A stretch of 64,000 bases of DNA, from positions 11,674,001 through 11,738,000 of the forward strand of contig OZ020317.1 of assembly GCA_963971305.1 (NCBI GenBank). Reading direction: 5' to 3'. Source of the stretch: Arcuatula senhousia (taxonomy: Eukaryota; Mollusca; Bivalvia; Mytilida; Mytilidae). Under the pieces are notes generated by a model. The model ran no database searches. It was given only the letters and a program-made list of their open reading frames with translations, and had not been told where the DNA came from. The position numbers and the translations under genes were made by a program. Shown piece after piece: positions 13,002-24,543 of the stretch (position 1 is its first letter; each line of letters opens with the position of its first letter).

Positions 13002-13623
13002 ACAAACTACTAAAAGTCTGAATGGTATAGTTTTTGTACTAAATCGTACTGAAATGTACTCGACCAATCTGAAAAAGTCTGATATGTGCTTAACTGTACT
13101 CGACCAAAGTCTGAAAAGTCTTAAAAAGACTTAATTGTACTTGACAATTTCAAATTTATTATTGTCAGTCTAAAATGTTCTCGACCTAGTCTAAATTGTA
13201 ATCGACAAAGTTTGAAATGTACTCGGCCTTGTCTAAAATGTACTTAACTTATTAAAAATCAATTAAGTCTATAAAACATTAAAGATTTTATCTAATATTA
13301 CAAAAATGTGTTAATTAAGCATTTAATTAGGTCGAGAATGTTTTAGTAAGGTTAAGTACAATTCAGACTTGGTCGAGTAAATTTAAGAATTTACATTTTC
13401 TTCAATATCTATCTGATAATTAACTTTAATTTAAGTCGAGTAAAATTAAGTACTTTTCAGACTAATTCAAACAATTAAGTACATGTTTAGACTTTTTAGA
13501 GAAAATCAGACTTTGGTCTAGTACAGTTAAGCACGTTTCAGACTTTTTCAGAATGGTCGAGTACATTTAAGTACGGTTAAGTACAAATACTATACCATTC
13601 AGACTTTTGGTATAGTTTGTATT
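13002..13623. mobile_element. Long fold-back element built of CTCGAC/AAGTCTGA words
   Basis: The first ~150 bp (AAAGTCTGAATGGTATAG, then GTACTCGACCAA, GTGCTTAACTGTACTCGACC, AAGTCTGAAAAGTC) recur as an inverted copy in the last ~140 bp. The outer ends pair almost perfectly. The interior is a mosaic of short permuted words (GTACTCGAC, AGTCTGA, TTAAGTAC) in both orientations, so a single strand could fold extensively. No ORF is present. Confidence 0.7.
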
Positions 13624-14044
13624 GATAGCGTTCCACGAATCCGATTGTGAGTAGATTTTATTATACCAATAATGAAATAACCGAGCACGTGGAGGCCAAA
13701 TGATAGGGCATTGTTGATATTTGACTATATTTGGGTGAACTGAATAACGTTAAGAAAATGCCCCAGGAAAACGGATCAATTATAATACACGTACAAAATA
13801 CCCAAAGCTTACACAAAAAATATTTATCTAGACGCTGCTACGCCTTATTACGCAATTAAATGTGTAGTTTTGGCTCCACATAGACTTTAAGAGACGTAAA
13901 ATTCAGACATTTTTCCGAAGTGTAAATATGAACCTTAAGGCACGTCTTTTTTTTACATTATAGGAACTTTATAAGAAATGAGTAACGCACAGGAAAAATA
14001 TGGGAGTGGAGTTTTTTTATTTGAGGATAATTCTCTATACATAG

Positions 14045-15082
14045 ATGGAACAATGGAGTAAATGCTTTTGCGAGAGAGGTGACCTCGCAATGCACAAGAC
14101 ACTGCATATTGGGGAGGGCGTAGCAATCAAAATCACTGACTTACCCACACATACAAGGGATGAAGTAAACATGGTAAAATATCAACCTACTAAATCATTC
14201 AAAGAGGGCGAAAAAACTTCACTCACTGCCTTTTCAACATGCAAGGTGAATAGCGTTAAACATCAACCTGTTCTCTCAATCACAGGGGGCAGAAAACTCC
14301 AGCTTTCAGACTCGCCAACTGATAAACCTTATAGATGTGATAAATGTGGTAAAGGATTTAGTCAGATTGGAAACCTGAATGTTCATACAAGGATACATAC
14401 AGGTGACAAACCTCATGAATGTGATATGTGTGGTAAAAGGTTTAGTACAAATCGGGATATACGGAGACACATGAGGATACATACAGGTGATAAACCTTAT
14501 AAATGTGAAATTTGTGATAAAAAGTTTGGTTATAGTCATATTTTACAATTACACATGAGAATACATACTGGTGATAAACCTTATGAATGTGGCGAGTGTG
14601 GAAAAGGGTTCAGTCGAAGTGGATACCTAAAGGCACACATGATGAAACATACAGGTGACAAACCCTTCAAATGTGAACTGTGTAATAAAAGGTTTGGTTA
14701 TAGTCATATTTTACAGTTACACATGAGAATGCATACTGGTGAAAAACCTTACAAATGTGATGAATGTGGTAAAGGGTTTAGTCAGATTGGAAGCCTGAAT
14801 GCACATATCAGAATACATACAGATGATCAACCCTATAAATGCGTTGAATGTGGCAAAGGGTTCAGTCGTAGTGGAGAACTATATAGACACTCAAGGGTTC
14901 ATACAGGTGATAAACCTTATAAATGTGATGAATGTGGTCGAGGGTTTAGTCAGACAGGAAACCTACAAGTACACATGAGGATACATACAGGTGATAAACC
15001 TTATTTATGCGACAGATGTGGTAAAAGGTGTACTTTGAGTACCGATCTACAGAAACACATGAGGACACATACTGGTAATTAA
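14045..15082 (+). CDS. C2H2 zinc-finger protein, nine complete fingers
   Basis: This is a 345-codon ORF. After an N-terminal stretch of about 95 residues come nine tandem fingers of the C-x2-C-x12-H-x3-H type joined by HTGDKPY-like linkers (roughly residues 96-345). This is typical of a nuclear, sequence-specific DNA-binding regulator. Helix residues differ between fingers (for example IGNLNVH, TNRDIRRH, YSHILQLH, RSGELYRH), although fingers 3 and 5 share the same helix, which suggests recent duplication. The N-terminus (CFCERGDLAMHKTLH) looks like a finger that has lost its first cysteine. No KRAB, BTB or SCAN domain is visible. The ATG is directly preceded by an in-frame TAG. The preceding ATACATAG could also be a splice acceptor, so upstream exons are possible. 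The ORF stops where the usual HTGDKP linker became GGT-AAT-TAA, and finger-like sequence continues downstream. It may be functional, or a copy in early decay. Confidence 0.8.
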   Translation: MEQWSKCFCERGDLAMHKTLHIGEGVAIKITDLPTHTRDEVNMVKYQPTKSFKEGEKTSLTAFSTCKVNSVKHQPVLSITGGRKLQLSDSPTDKPYRCDKCGKGFSQIGNLNVHTRIHTGDKPHECDMCGKRFSTNRDIRRHMRIHTGDKPYKCEICDKKFGYSHILQLHMRIHTGDKPYECGECGKGFSRSGYLKAHMMKHTGDKPFKCELCNKRFGYSHILQLHMRMHTGEKPYKCDECGKGFSQIGSLNAHIRIHTDDQPYKCVECGKGFSRSGELYRHSRVHTGDKPYKCDECGRGFSQTGNLQVHMRIHTGDKPYLCDRCGKRCTLSTDLQKHMRTHTGN

Positions 15083-15576
15083 CCTCATACATGTACCGAA
15101 TGTGGAAAAAGCTTTTATCAGACAGGACACTTAAAGGATCACATGATACAAACTGGTGACAAACCTTAATAATGTGATGAATGTGGTAAAATGTTTCGCC
15201 GGAATAGAACCCTACGGAGACGCATGGGAATACATACTGGTGATAAAACCTTATAAATGTGATATGTGTGGTTCATGTTTTATTAGGAAAGAAACCTTGT
15301 AGTTCCACAAAATGAAGCATATAAGTGATAAACGTTATAAATGCGATAAATGTGGTAAAAGGTCTAGTTTGAGAGCATATGAGGATTCATACTCGTGATA
15401 CCTTATCATGCTCATAAATGTTAGCAATGAGGTAAAAGGAGTAGAATACAGGCACATGCACGATACATGCAGGTGGTAAACATTTTATATGTCTTGTATG
15501 TGACAAACATGACAAAAGTGGTCTAAGGTTTAGATCAGGTTGAACTCTACAGAAACACATGAAAGACACATATGTA
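15083..15576 (+). pseudogene. Decayed C-terminal zinc-finger repeats
   Basis: In the same frame after the stop comes one nearly complete finger, with cysteines in CTECGKSF and then QTGHLKDH. A second stop follows at the next linker (KP-stop), then a finger CDECGKMF...RNRTLRR that has lost its first zinc-binding histidine. After it there is a +1 shift at about 15,245. At least two more fragments (GATATGTGTGG..., GCGATAAATGTGGTAAAAGG) carry stops and deletions. The last is recognisable by AGAAACACATG at about 15,551. The parental array therefore had about 13 or more fingers. Confidence 0.75.
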
Positions 15577-16689
15577 TTTTAAATTGCAATGTTATGGCTG
15601 GGTTCACAAAATTTCATCGTTTTTCTTTGTATTTGTGTTCTTCGATTTCCAATTATTTAACATCCCGATTATTACCTAATTCCTACAAAGTGCGACACGA
15701 CAAAAATGTTTTTGCGTGACAACAGTTAGGTTTCTGCGGACATATCCAAATTTTACAGCTGACAAAAATGACGTATTAATTATCAGTGTGTAAATGAATG
15801 AAATTGGTCTTGAAAAAAATATTTACATTTAACCATGTATTCTGATAAATCTGTAGGTAAATTGGTTTTCAATAAAACAGTTAAATAAAGCAGAAAAAGT
15901 AATAATTCCGTCTCGTAAGCCTTGTTTATGAACCTTCAAATATTCCTATATAAAAATTACTTATTTGCCAACATTCATTACTTTGAACCAGTCGTCTGCC
16001 ATAAAGCAGAAGAACATATTTGCCAGCCAACAAATTTTACTTTGGTAAGGTTTCTTCGTGTGTTACCTTTTGCTATATTAGGTTTTTCAGTGTGTAGGTG
16101 ACGGTTTTTGATGAACAAAGCGACGGTTTTTTCGCGTTCAAGTTGAAACAAAAAATTTAACTTGGTTTTTAAATTTGCCTTGAGATTACAAAAGTTGGAG
16201 TTTTTGATTTCTTTGTTATTAAAAACAAATGAACTACAAACCGAAAATTTCATTTTATTGTTAATTTTAAAACAATTCCTTACCAAATTTGCAACAAATG
16301 TACAAGAAAATTATTCAGATTCATATATCTTACATGCGGTCGAATATTATCAAAATTTAAAAATTACTGCAGTAAAACTAGAAACGGAAATAGCAAACAA
16401 TTTATATTTTAGAAAACGTTTGTTTAAATTTTCATTTTATAAGCCTCATGTATTACATTTTCCACAATCTTAAAAATTTTATACATCCTAAAACGAGATT
16501 ATGTAGATAAAATGAGCTCCATACAAGATATTTATAGTTAAAACTGAGGTACTTGAGATACAGCAAAAATCAATCATGATACTGAAATAGTGATACTAGT
16601 ATATAGATGTTGTGTTACAATGATAAACGTATGTTAATTTAAGAAAATTAAAAAGAAATATGGTTAGTAACCTTTACTCCATGTACTCC
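15577..16689. other. Gene-free stretch
   Basis: AT-rich. Two overlapping open frames on opposite strands (about 100 codons each, 15,978-16,473) show no recognisable domain and have low-complexity Leu/Phe/Lys/Asn composition. I see no supported feature. Confidence 0.4.
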
Positions 16690-16694
16690 ACAGC

Positions 16695-17050
16695 AGCCCT
16701 ATTTCGGTTATATCAAAGAGCTGAACATGAAAATGAACATGTTATGATGATAAAGTGGGGAAAATGGGGACACATGGCCAATCGGGGATGATACCTCCAG
16801 TAATCTGAAAAGGTACGGACGGGTAGGAACGCCCGACGAGTCTTTCTCTTATCGGGACCTGTAGCAGGGTTCTTTAATACGGCGCACCAATGCATAGATT
16901 GCGATCATTTTTCCTCATTAGAGCCTGACAATCCAGATATTCATTATGACAGGGACGTCCAATTCAACATCATGGGACACACATTCCAGTAGTTTTACCG
17001 GCAAAGAGGCCTCACCAGCGCCACCCGGGAACCGCACTGGTTTCAAACAT
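16695..17050. repeat. Dispersed non-coding repeat, copy 1 (GCAGGGTTCTTTAA family)
   Basis: It shares an ordered set of words with 22,125-22,520: TTTCGG-TATAT, GAACATGAAAATG, GGGGACACA-GGCCAATCGGG, AGCAGGGTTCTTTAA, GGGACACACATTCCAGT and GGCAAAG-GGCC. GC content is above the surroundings. The short ORFs on either strand do not agree between the two copies. Confidence 0.65.
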
Positions 17051-17279
17051 TAGGCTCTAGATAAAACAAATAAGGTTTAAACTTTACCGATATAGAATAG
17101 CCATAAATTAATACAATTTTAAAACCCTTCATAGAACTTTTAAAAGTGTAAAAAAAGATAGTTGACGTGTAAAAATTACACTGAAACTGAAGAACAACTG
17201 ACCTCGTGGCCAGTTAATAAAACAGTTAGCGGCGGGTGGGAAAAATATTTATTCGTTTTTATACAACATTTTTGCGATC

Positions 17280-17995
17280 GTATAATGTTATGGCGAAGTC
17301 GTTGTCGTCGTCGTCGCTGTCGTCGTCGTCGTTGTCGTCGGCGTTGTCGTTGACTGTAGACATTTGGTAGCCGTGAAATAACTTTAGTAAATATTGACCG
17401 ATTGTTATAAAATGTTGATATGATGTAAGTTACTACTTAAGGAAGATTGATATTGTATTTGGGGATTGTAGCCCCTAATGTTTTAGTAAAAAGGGCCAAA
17501 AGGGGCTAAATCCGGTGTATTTTCCAAAACTATTGTAGAATGTTTATTCAATTGTGGCAATTGTAAACTAAATTTGTCAATGGTTTTGATATTTATTGCA
17601 CCGTTACATTGCTACATGAGGTCAAAAAGGGACCACACCCCCAAAATTGACTTTTTTATTTGAGGTCCAATTTTGAAAATCTTTTTTCATTGGAATTCTT
17701 GTGAAAATTCATGCCTGCGTTTTTCAATCAGATTTGCAATATCTCTAACCATTTTTGAAAATCAGAGGTCGAAGGTGGCAAAAAACGCCATTTTTAATGT
17801 CTTTCTAGGCAAATAGTTTTACACAAAAAATTAGCTGTAGTGGGTCAGCCAATTGTTATGAAGTTCTAATATGATGGTTGTATACTCTAAAGGAAGGTTG
17901 GTACTGTAATTGGGGTTTGTGGTCCCTAAAATTGTAGAAAAAAGGGCCAAAAGGGACTTTTTTATTTTTGGTCTGATTAAAAAAAAATCATTGGA
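17280..17995 (+). repeat. Dispersed repeat with (GTC)n head, copy 1
   Basis: It starts TATAATGTTATGGCGAAG, followed by a GTCGTC-rich microsatellite (about 17,298-17,350). The body contains CCGATTGTTATAAAATGTTG, GGAAGATTGATATTGTATTT and AAAAGGGCCAAAAGGGGCTA. The same order recurs at 56,715-57,580 inside a gene intron. It has no coding capacity; the Arg/Cys-rich frame across the microsatellite is an artefact. Confidence 0.7.
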
Positions 17996-18014
17996 ATATG
18001 CCTGCTTTTAAACA

Positions 18015-18855
18015 AATGTCCATATGAGCTATTGCCATCACTTGGTGTCCGTCGTCGTCCGTCGTCGTCTGTCAACAATTTTTCAAAAATCTTCTCCTCT
18101 GAAACTACTGAACAGAATTTAATGAAACTTGATACGAATAATTATTAGGGTGTCCTGCACCAAACTTGTGTTTCGATTTTTGATCCGTCTAAAAAACATG
18201 GCCGCTGTTACTAAAAATAGACCAGGGGGTCAGACTACTGTTTTTGGCTTGTAAATCATAAAGTATAAGAGATAAAGGAAATCTTACACTTCCCTACTGC
18301 TTCAGTATCAAAAGTTCTACAAAAGTCTCCATTTGGTCAAAGTTGTCAGAGGATCCCTTATAGGGTTTACAGCCCCTTAAAGTTTTTTTGGCTTATATAA
18401 TAAAAATTATTGCAGATAGAAAAAAGCTGTTGCTTGCTTAAATGTTCAGCTCATTTAGCTCTACAAAAGTCTCCATAGGGTCGAAGTTGTCAGATGAACC
18501 CTTATAGGAGTTACGGCCCCTTATAGGCGAAAAATAGTGTATTTGGCCTATAAAAAGAAAACTATATTGCAGAAAGAGAAAAACTGTTGCTTACTTTAAT
18601 GTTCAACACATTTAGCTCTACAAAATTCTCAATAGGGTCAAAGTTGTCAGATGACCCTTTATAGGAGTTACGGCCCCTTAATGGCGAAAAATAGTGTTTT
18701 TGGCCTGTAGAATGAAAACTATTGCTGTTGCTTGCTTAAATGTTCAGCTCATTAAGCACACTAAAAGTCTTCATATGGTCGAAGTTTCTACATGACCCCT
18801 TGTAGCGGTTACAGCCCCTTAAAGCCAAAAAATAGTGTTTTTGGTCTAAAGAATT
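18015..18855 (+). repeat. Hairpin-family repeat with ~157-bp units, 3'-truncated
   Basis: It begins within the 5' region (GAGCTATTGCCATCACTTGG, then a TCCGTCGTCG minisatellite). It has the CTCCTCTGAAACTACTGAAC segment and then about four units with TTGCTTGCTTAAATGTTCAG and GAAGTTGTCAGATGA words. The 3' hairpin tail is missing. Confidence 0.75.
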
Positions 18856-19842
18856 TTAGATTTTTTTCTCTCCAAAATATCTTTTTTAATAAGGCGTCAC
18901 CACAAGATATTTTTTCATTATATGTATGCGTTCATGATTTTGTACGACGGAAATCCTTCTTCAGAATATTTCTTTAGCTCTGCTGCCAAAATATTTTTAT
19001 TTTTATTAAAAAGCAAATTCAAAATATTTTAGGGAAAAAAACAAGGCCCCAATCAAGTTAAAATTTAGGTCTCTCATAGCATTGTACAAAATGACCAGAC
19101 ATGATTAATAGTTTCACAGTATAAAAGACAAGTAGACAAAACAGATAATCACGTTATAAAAAAGAATACAAACCAAAAAGCCCCCGACTTTGTTCTTTGA
19201 TACCATGCAATATAAAAGGTTTCTGCCACTAACATATCTTGCCCGTTTGAACCACATGCGCTAGTTGTATTAAACTACATGTTAAACTTGAATGCAAGAC
19301 ATCTTTCTTATGGAAACCCATTGACTTCTGAAAAAGGGGTTTGGTTCTTTTCACTCTCAAGTGCGGATTCTCTACATATTGAACATTGAAGGGCACACCG
19401 AAAATCGGCTATCTGATTCTTTATTAATTGACCACATCTTTAATACTTTTTTTACTATTTAGTTTTATAAAATAATAACAGTTCTATTAATTATGACACC
19501 ATCGACTGTTACAGTTGGCATCTTGGAAATATACCTGCACCTACAAAACAGAAAGATGGCTGAATTTAAAAGAGGTGATAACAAACAAATGTTTTAATCA
19601 GCGCATTTAAGATAAACATCATCATTACTTCTAAACATATAGATTAAGAAAGTGCATTTTTGTATAATATTAATGATCATTTTATTAAAAACATCCATGT
19701 ATGTTGAATTATTAGGCTCTACATTATACATGCAGATCAGTGCAAGTTACACAAATTGTCATTGAAATACTCTAAAATCTTTACAAAAAAAAAGAATAAA
19801 AGACTTTGAGGTATATTAAATACATCTTTATATACTGAATAA
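18856..19842. other. Gene-free stretch
   Basis: AT-rich sequence without recognisable coding, RNA or repeat structure beyond homopolymer runs. Confidence 0.35.
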
Positions 19843-19961
19843 TACATGGCAAAATCTGTATCATATGCTGTATTTACCCGAGACACCTATATACCGTTGG
19901 CCCTCGGTATGATATAGGTGTCTCGGGTAAATACAGCATGTGATGCAGATTTTGCCATGTA
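19843..19961. mobile_element. Near-perfect hairpin, ~50-bp arms
   Basis: The arm 19,843-19,892 (TACATGGCAAAATCTGTATC through TACCCGAGACACCTATAT) pairs with 19,910-19,961 (ATATAGGTGTCTCGGGTAAA through AGATTTTGCCATGTA). A loop of about 17 bases contains TTGGCCCTCGG. There are only a few mismatches. It could be a small fold-back element or a hairpin transcript precursor; nothing in sequence separates these. Confidence 0.6.
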
Positions 19962-20003
19962 ATGTTCATTATATCATATAGAATAAAATATTGATATTTT
20001 GTA

Positions 20004-20102
20004 TAGGGGTGCGATATAGGGTATGCGATATAGGGTAAGGGGTGTGATATAGGGGGTGCGATATAGGGTAAGAGGTGCGATATAGGGTATGCGATATAGG
20101 TA
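20004..20102. repeat. GGTGCGATATAGGGTA tandem minisatellite
   Basis: Six or so degenerate copies of GYGATATAGGG(TA/GG) lie head to tail, with spacing alternating between about 10 and 18 bp. The core GATATAGG also matches the GATATAGGTG arm of the hairpin just upstream, so the array may have grown from the hairpin's arm. Confidence 0.55.
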
Positions 20103-20853
20103 GTGTGCTTTGTCCTATAATGCATATTTAAAAAGACTATATTATTACTTAAATATATGATATATGCCATTTTGATACTTCGTGTGAATATAATAGTGTA
20201 ACTGTTAATTGAATATCAGTTGATGTCCTACCCTGTTGTCACTAGCTGTGTGTGAAGTTTGATAAAACTGCTTGCAATAGTTGTACCTTAAAGTAAATCA
20301 CATGCACACAGATAAATAAATTAAGATCACGTGATTAAGATAAATGAATAAATAACTGATTTAGAGTTGACATGTATACTTAATAAGAAACTTAAGCACT
20401 TATGTGCTTTTAACCTAAAAAAAAATACATTCAAATGCAATACACTAATCACAGCTACCCAATTTGTTTCTTGACATTAAATATTCGTCAAACAGTTCGA
20501 GCAGACCATCATCATGATCATGTGTGTGTGTGTTTTATTTGTTCTAACTGTGTATGTTTTCCCTCAATCACTGCGCCGAGAGTCAATAAAATACCAAAAC
20601 ATAACCTCAAAAGCAAAGGTCAAACGACCTCATTTGCATAGATTTAAATATTTTTACCTGGGAATATCCCCCAATTCTTTAATCTTTTCTTTCATTTTGA
20701 TGGAAAAACCGTAATGATTCCGAATGGATTTGTATAGCATGCTGAATTGTTTCCTTCCCCCTCACTATATATCCCCTGAGATTAATCGCAAAGGTATGTT
20801 TTAAAGGTTACATGCTGAATATATCGAAAACATAATGTCAACTAACATATGAC

Positions 20854-23245
20854 TTAAGGTTCATCTGTACCTTTCTTTAAAACATGGCGTTATTTTTAAT
20901 CTATTTCCAGTATATTCACAGCCAAAACTGCACATAAAATTGAAATATTAAGTGTAGCAAAATTCTTACCTTTTCTCTATAGATGAATTCTTCCAAAAAT
21001 AATACTTTATTTTAGATATCTCTTTTTTCTCCGCTTTTAAAAACACCTGATTTAAGGCTAATATCACTTTCACCGTTTCTTGTGGCCTCAAATTATTTCA
21101 TGCAACTTTCAATATTTAAAGGGATTTAACTAAAAGTGTTCACCTCGTTCATGTAAACAGGTTGGGTGTAATAGCTCATTTGTGCTATATAGCTCATTTG
21201 TTGGTATTTAATATCAAATGAACTATAATTTTCATGAAATAAAAAAGATTGTTTTTAGATTTGATTTTTTTGTTGCATATGGCATGTATGGTCATGTTGA
21301 AGACTGCTTGCTGTTTTCTGTGTTAGTTAGTTAGTTAACGTTACATGTAGTTAGTTATCGCTTTACTCCCAAGCAGGCTGGGATTGGGAAGCATTTTTTA
21401 CAAAGGGGCCATTTACCACTTTTTTTATTATAATTCAAAATTTGAAGGGGCCATTCTTTAACAATCTATATAAAATTTTAAAGGAGTATGTTCACAAAGG
21501 CCTATAATTGGCCCTGTAATTGGGCTGATTTTTCATTTTCAAGAAATTTAAATGAATGCATTGGAAATAACTCACAGAATACCTATATTTAACAAATATA
21601 ATAGTTTTCTAGTGATAAAATTGTGCTGTTTCCTTCGATGACACCCTAAATATGAGAAAAAATAGGAAAATCTTCTTTTTTGTCGATTTTTTACCCCTTT
21701 TCACCACTTTTGTGTCACAATCAAAAGTGGCCGCATGCTCTGACCAACATAGATTTTTGTTTATCAATTCATTACTTAAAAGTGAATATTTTAACCCCAA
21801 AAAAATTTTGGTCAGAGTATGCGGCCAACATTATATTCATCATTTTTTACGGGAAAAGAGGCTAAATATGTTAAAAATAGCGATTTTTTAAGAATTTCAC
21901 TAACTTTAAAGGTCTTTGTTGTAGATAAAAGTAATTAATTCATGCACAATTTATATTATAAAGTATAGAGTCTTATGACCATTCTAGCAGAATAATTTTG
22001 TAGCTGTCTCGAATTTGAAATTTAGGGCCGTTTTTGGCCCTTTCCGAATATACTCCTTTGGAAGGGGCCATTTTTATCGTTAAGGGGCATATGGCCCATG
22101 GCCCCCTACCTTCCCAACCCCTGAGCAGCACGATTTCGGCTATATCCGGGAGATGAACATGAAAATGGTGACATAATGAACATAAAATGATGATGAAGTG
22201 GATGAAATGGGGACACAAGGCCAATCGGGTAGGAGAGTTTTGACTGCCACTGGAAAAAGGAGTGATGGGTAGGGACGGGAAATTTAGCCTCCTGTATGGG
22301 GATCCTACGGGTCCTACTCTTACCGAGACTTGCAGCAGGGTTCTTTAACGTGCGAGGAACGTGACATTTTTCCCAACACGGTGCACCACTATGGTTTGCG
22401 GTCAGGTTTTCCGCATTATCACCTGACGACCCCGCATCTCTCGATGTCAGGGCTGCCCCATTCAACCACCTGGGGCACACATCCCAGTCGCTTTGTGGGC
22501 AAAGCGGCCTGACCCCGATGTCAGGTTTCTGAGCGCTCTTTAGTGGACTTTTACCGACAAGCTTAGCGCTGCTGCGGGCCTATTCGCCTCCCGGGCCCCG
22601 CACGGGAAGTTTTGATTTTTTTAATTGCTGTTTGTTTATGTTTGTTGTGTCGCGTACACTTATTCCACATCTCAATATCGTCTATCGCATATGTCCATGT
22701 TATGAGCAACATTTTTTGTAAAAGAAGATGGCCTGAAATATTTATGGTTTTCCTGATTGATAGTACGAAAATTTTCAGATTTTCATGACTATGTCCAAGA
22801 AAAACCATTTGAAATAACTACCATCTTTACAAAAAATGATCAGCAATATATACATTTATGCGACAATTAAACAAAAAATTGAAAATCTAAAATTATTTTT
22901 TTTTACTTTATGAAAAAAATAGTCCTGACTCCATTTGATACTAAATACCATCAAATGAGCTATATGTAGCGCAAATGAGTTATTACGCCCAACCTGTGTA
23001 ACTTAGAGGCACAATAGGGATAACTTTTCCTTTTTCAATTTAAAATCTGAACAGGAAAAAAAGAGATCTTTATTTTTAAGGAACTTAAAATGAAAAATTG
23101 ATAGAAATTGAATCTATAGAAATTACCTTATCTAGGTCCAGCTATGCTTTAGTTTATTATTTTATTTATAGTTTTTGTTCTGCATATACTAAAAAATAGG
23201 TAGAAAATGTCGCTATTTTTAACGAAAGGTACAGATGAATCTTAA
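20854..23245. mobile_element. Large TTAA-bounded fold-back element (~2.4 kb) with ~430-bp arms
   Basis: The left end TTAAGGTTCATCTGTACCTT is inverted at the right as AGGTACAGATGAATCTTAA. Inner words also pair, for example ACAGGTTGGGTGTAATAGCT near 21,160 with the inverted form near 22,990, and GGTATTTAATATCAAATG with its inverse near 22,945. The arms therefore extend about 430 bp. The centre (about 21,290-22,810) is foreign: it holds a repeat also seen at 35,515-35,620, which is itself split by the copy-2 repeat at 22,125-22,520. No transposase ORF is visible. Confidence 0.6.
22125..22605. repeat. Dispersed non-coding repeat, copy 2 (GCAGGGTTCTTTAA family)
   Basis: It has the same ordered words as 16,695-17,050. 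It is longer and more GC-rich here, with CCTGACGACCCCGCATCTCT and CACCTGGGGCACACATCCCA. It sits inside the fold-back element at 20,854-23,245. The overlapping 60-124-codon frames are not conserved between copies. Confidence 0.6.
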
Positions 23246-23463
23246 AAAAATTGTTTTTTTAATTCCACAACATCCAGACAGTTTGAAAGATAAATTAATG
23301 TTTGTTTACCGGTCACAGAGTAGATCTCCCTGTTTTTTCTCCTCAAAAGCAGTTCTCGTCATGTTGCCAAAAATTATATGTCTCCTTCACTTTTGTGGGA
23401 ATACACATTGTTTTTGTCGTGTCTGTCCGCTTCCGTCTGTCCGTCGCAAAGTTCCTTTTGAAC

Positions 23464-23602
23464 CAAGCAGGTACACAATGTTGAATCTCAACCTCAATTC
23501 AATGTTGATTTTATGTTTGATTTTAAAAATTTGAATCAACGTTGAAAATTCAACGATGATTTTTCAACATTTATTCAACGTTAATTTTTCAACATTTACT
23601 AA
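23464..23602. repeat. CAACGTTGA-type short palindromic repeats
   Basis: Repeated degenerate words TTGAATC, CAACGTTGAA, TTCAACG and TTTTCAACATTTA occur about every 20 bp, some directly palindromic. There is no gene. Confidence 0.4.
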
Positions 23603-23613
23603 ATGCTGCTTAT

Positions 23614-24543
23614 TGTCCCCCGCCGCAACGCGTCAGAGGGACTTAGTAATGGTCTCCGTCCGTCACGTTTTTTTGTGGGTGCAACTCCTCGGACACTACT
23701 GAACGGATGTTGCTGAAACTTTACACACTGATAGGGTACAATTAGTAGATGATCATCCCATATTTGAAATTTTCAAAATGGCCGCCGTTTCCATGGAAAC
23801 AGGGAAGAAAGGTCAAAATATAGGACATTCAATATCTCGGTTACCTAGGTGCACAGGGTTCTGAAATTTTGTAGGCCAATAGAACAAAAGGTACTCTATA
23901 ATAATACGAAAAAAAATTTGGAAACAATTTTTACAGTTTTCGAGTTATTTACGAATTTGTGATTTTTCAGTCCGAAAAATGGGACTTTGTCAAACGTTTT
24001 TGTCGGTGCAACTCCTTGGATACTACTGAATGGATGTTGCTGAAACTTTACACACTGATAGGGTACTATTAGTAGGTGATCATCTCGTATTTGAAATTTT
24101 CAAAATGGCCGCCGTTTCCATGGAAACGGGGAAGAAAGGTCAAAATATAGGACATCCAATATCTCGGTTACCTAGGTGCACAGGGTTCTGAAATTTTGTA
24201 GGCCAATAGAACAAAAGGTACTCTATAATAATACGAAAAAAATTTGGAAACAATTTTTACAGTTTTCGAGTTATTTACGAATTTGTGATTTTCCGGTCCA
24301 AAAAAAAGGGACTTTGTCATATCAAGCATTTTTGTGGGTGCAACTCCTCGGATACTACTGAACGGATGTTGCTGAAACTTTACACACTGACAGGGTACTG
24401 TTAAAAGGTGATCATCCCATGATCATCCCATATTTTGACAACCTATTTCTATCGTTTCTCAGAGAATATATTGCTTGAATTGACATACCACACAACTTTT
24501 ATTCTGCGGCGGGGGACACATGGCTACGCGCAGCAATCTTGTT
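23614..24543 (+). mobile_element. GTCCCCCGCCGC-ended repeat with ~330-bp internal units
   Basis: TGTCCCCCGCCGC at 23,614 is inverted exactly as GCGGCGGGGGACA at 24,506-24,518. A tail to ATCTTGTT follows. Inside are about 2.3 direct units (GGTGCAACTCCT, ACTGAACGGATGTTGCTG, AAACTTTACACACTGA) starting near 23,680, 24,005 and 24,337. Units 1 and 2 are nearly identical. A fragment of the family lies at 59,463-59,640. It is non-coding and non-autonomous. Confidence 0.7.

Noticed and set aside
16162..16473. 103-codon plus-strand ORF overlapping a 102-codon minus-strand ORF.
   Set aside because: Low-complexity Leu/Phe/Lys composition on both strands, no domain, and AT-rich context that favours chance open frames.
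17162..17353. Arg/Cys-rich C-terminus of a 63-codon ORF.
   Set aside because: It is the translation of the GTC microsatellite of a dispersed repeat.
22106..22480. 124-codon minus-strand ORF in a GC-rich patch.
   Set aside because: It lies in the dispersed GCAGGGTTCTTTAA-family repeat. The copy at 16,695-17,050 does not keep the frame.
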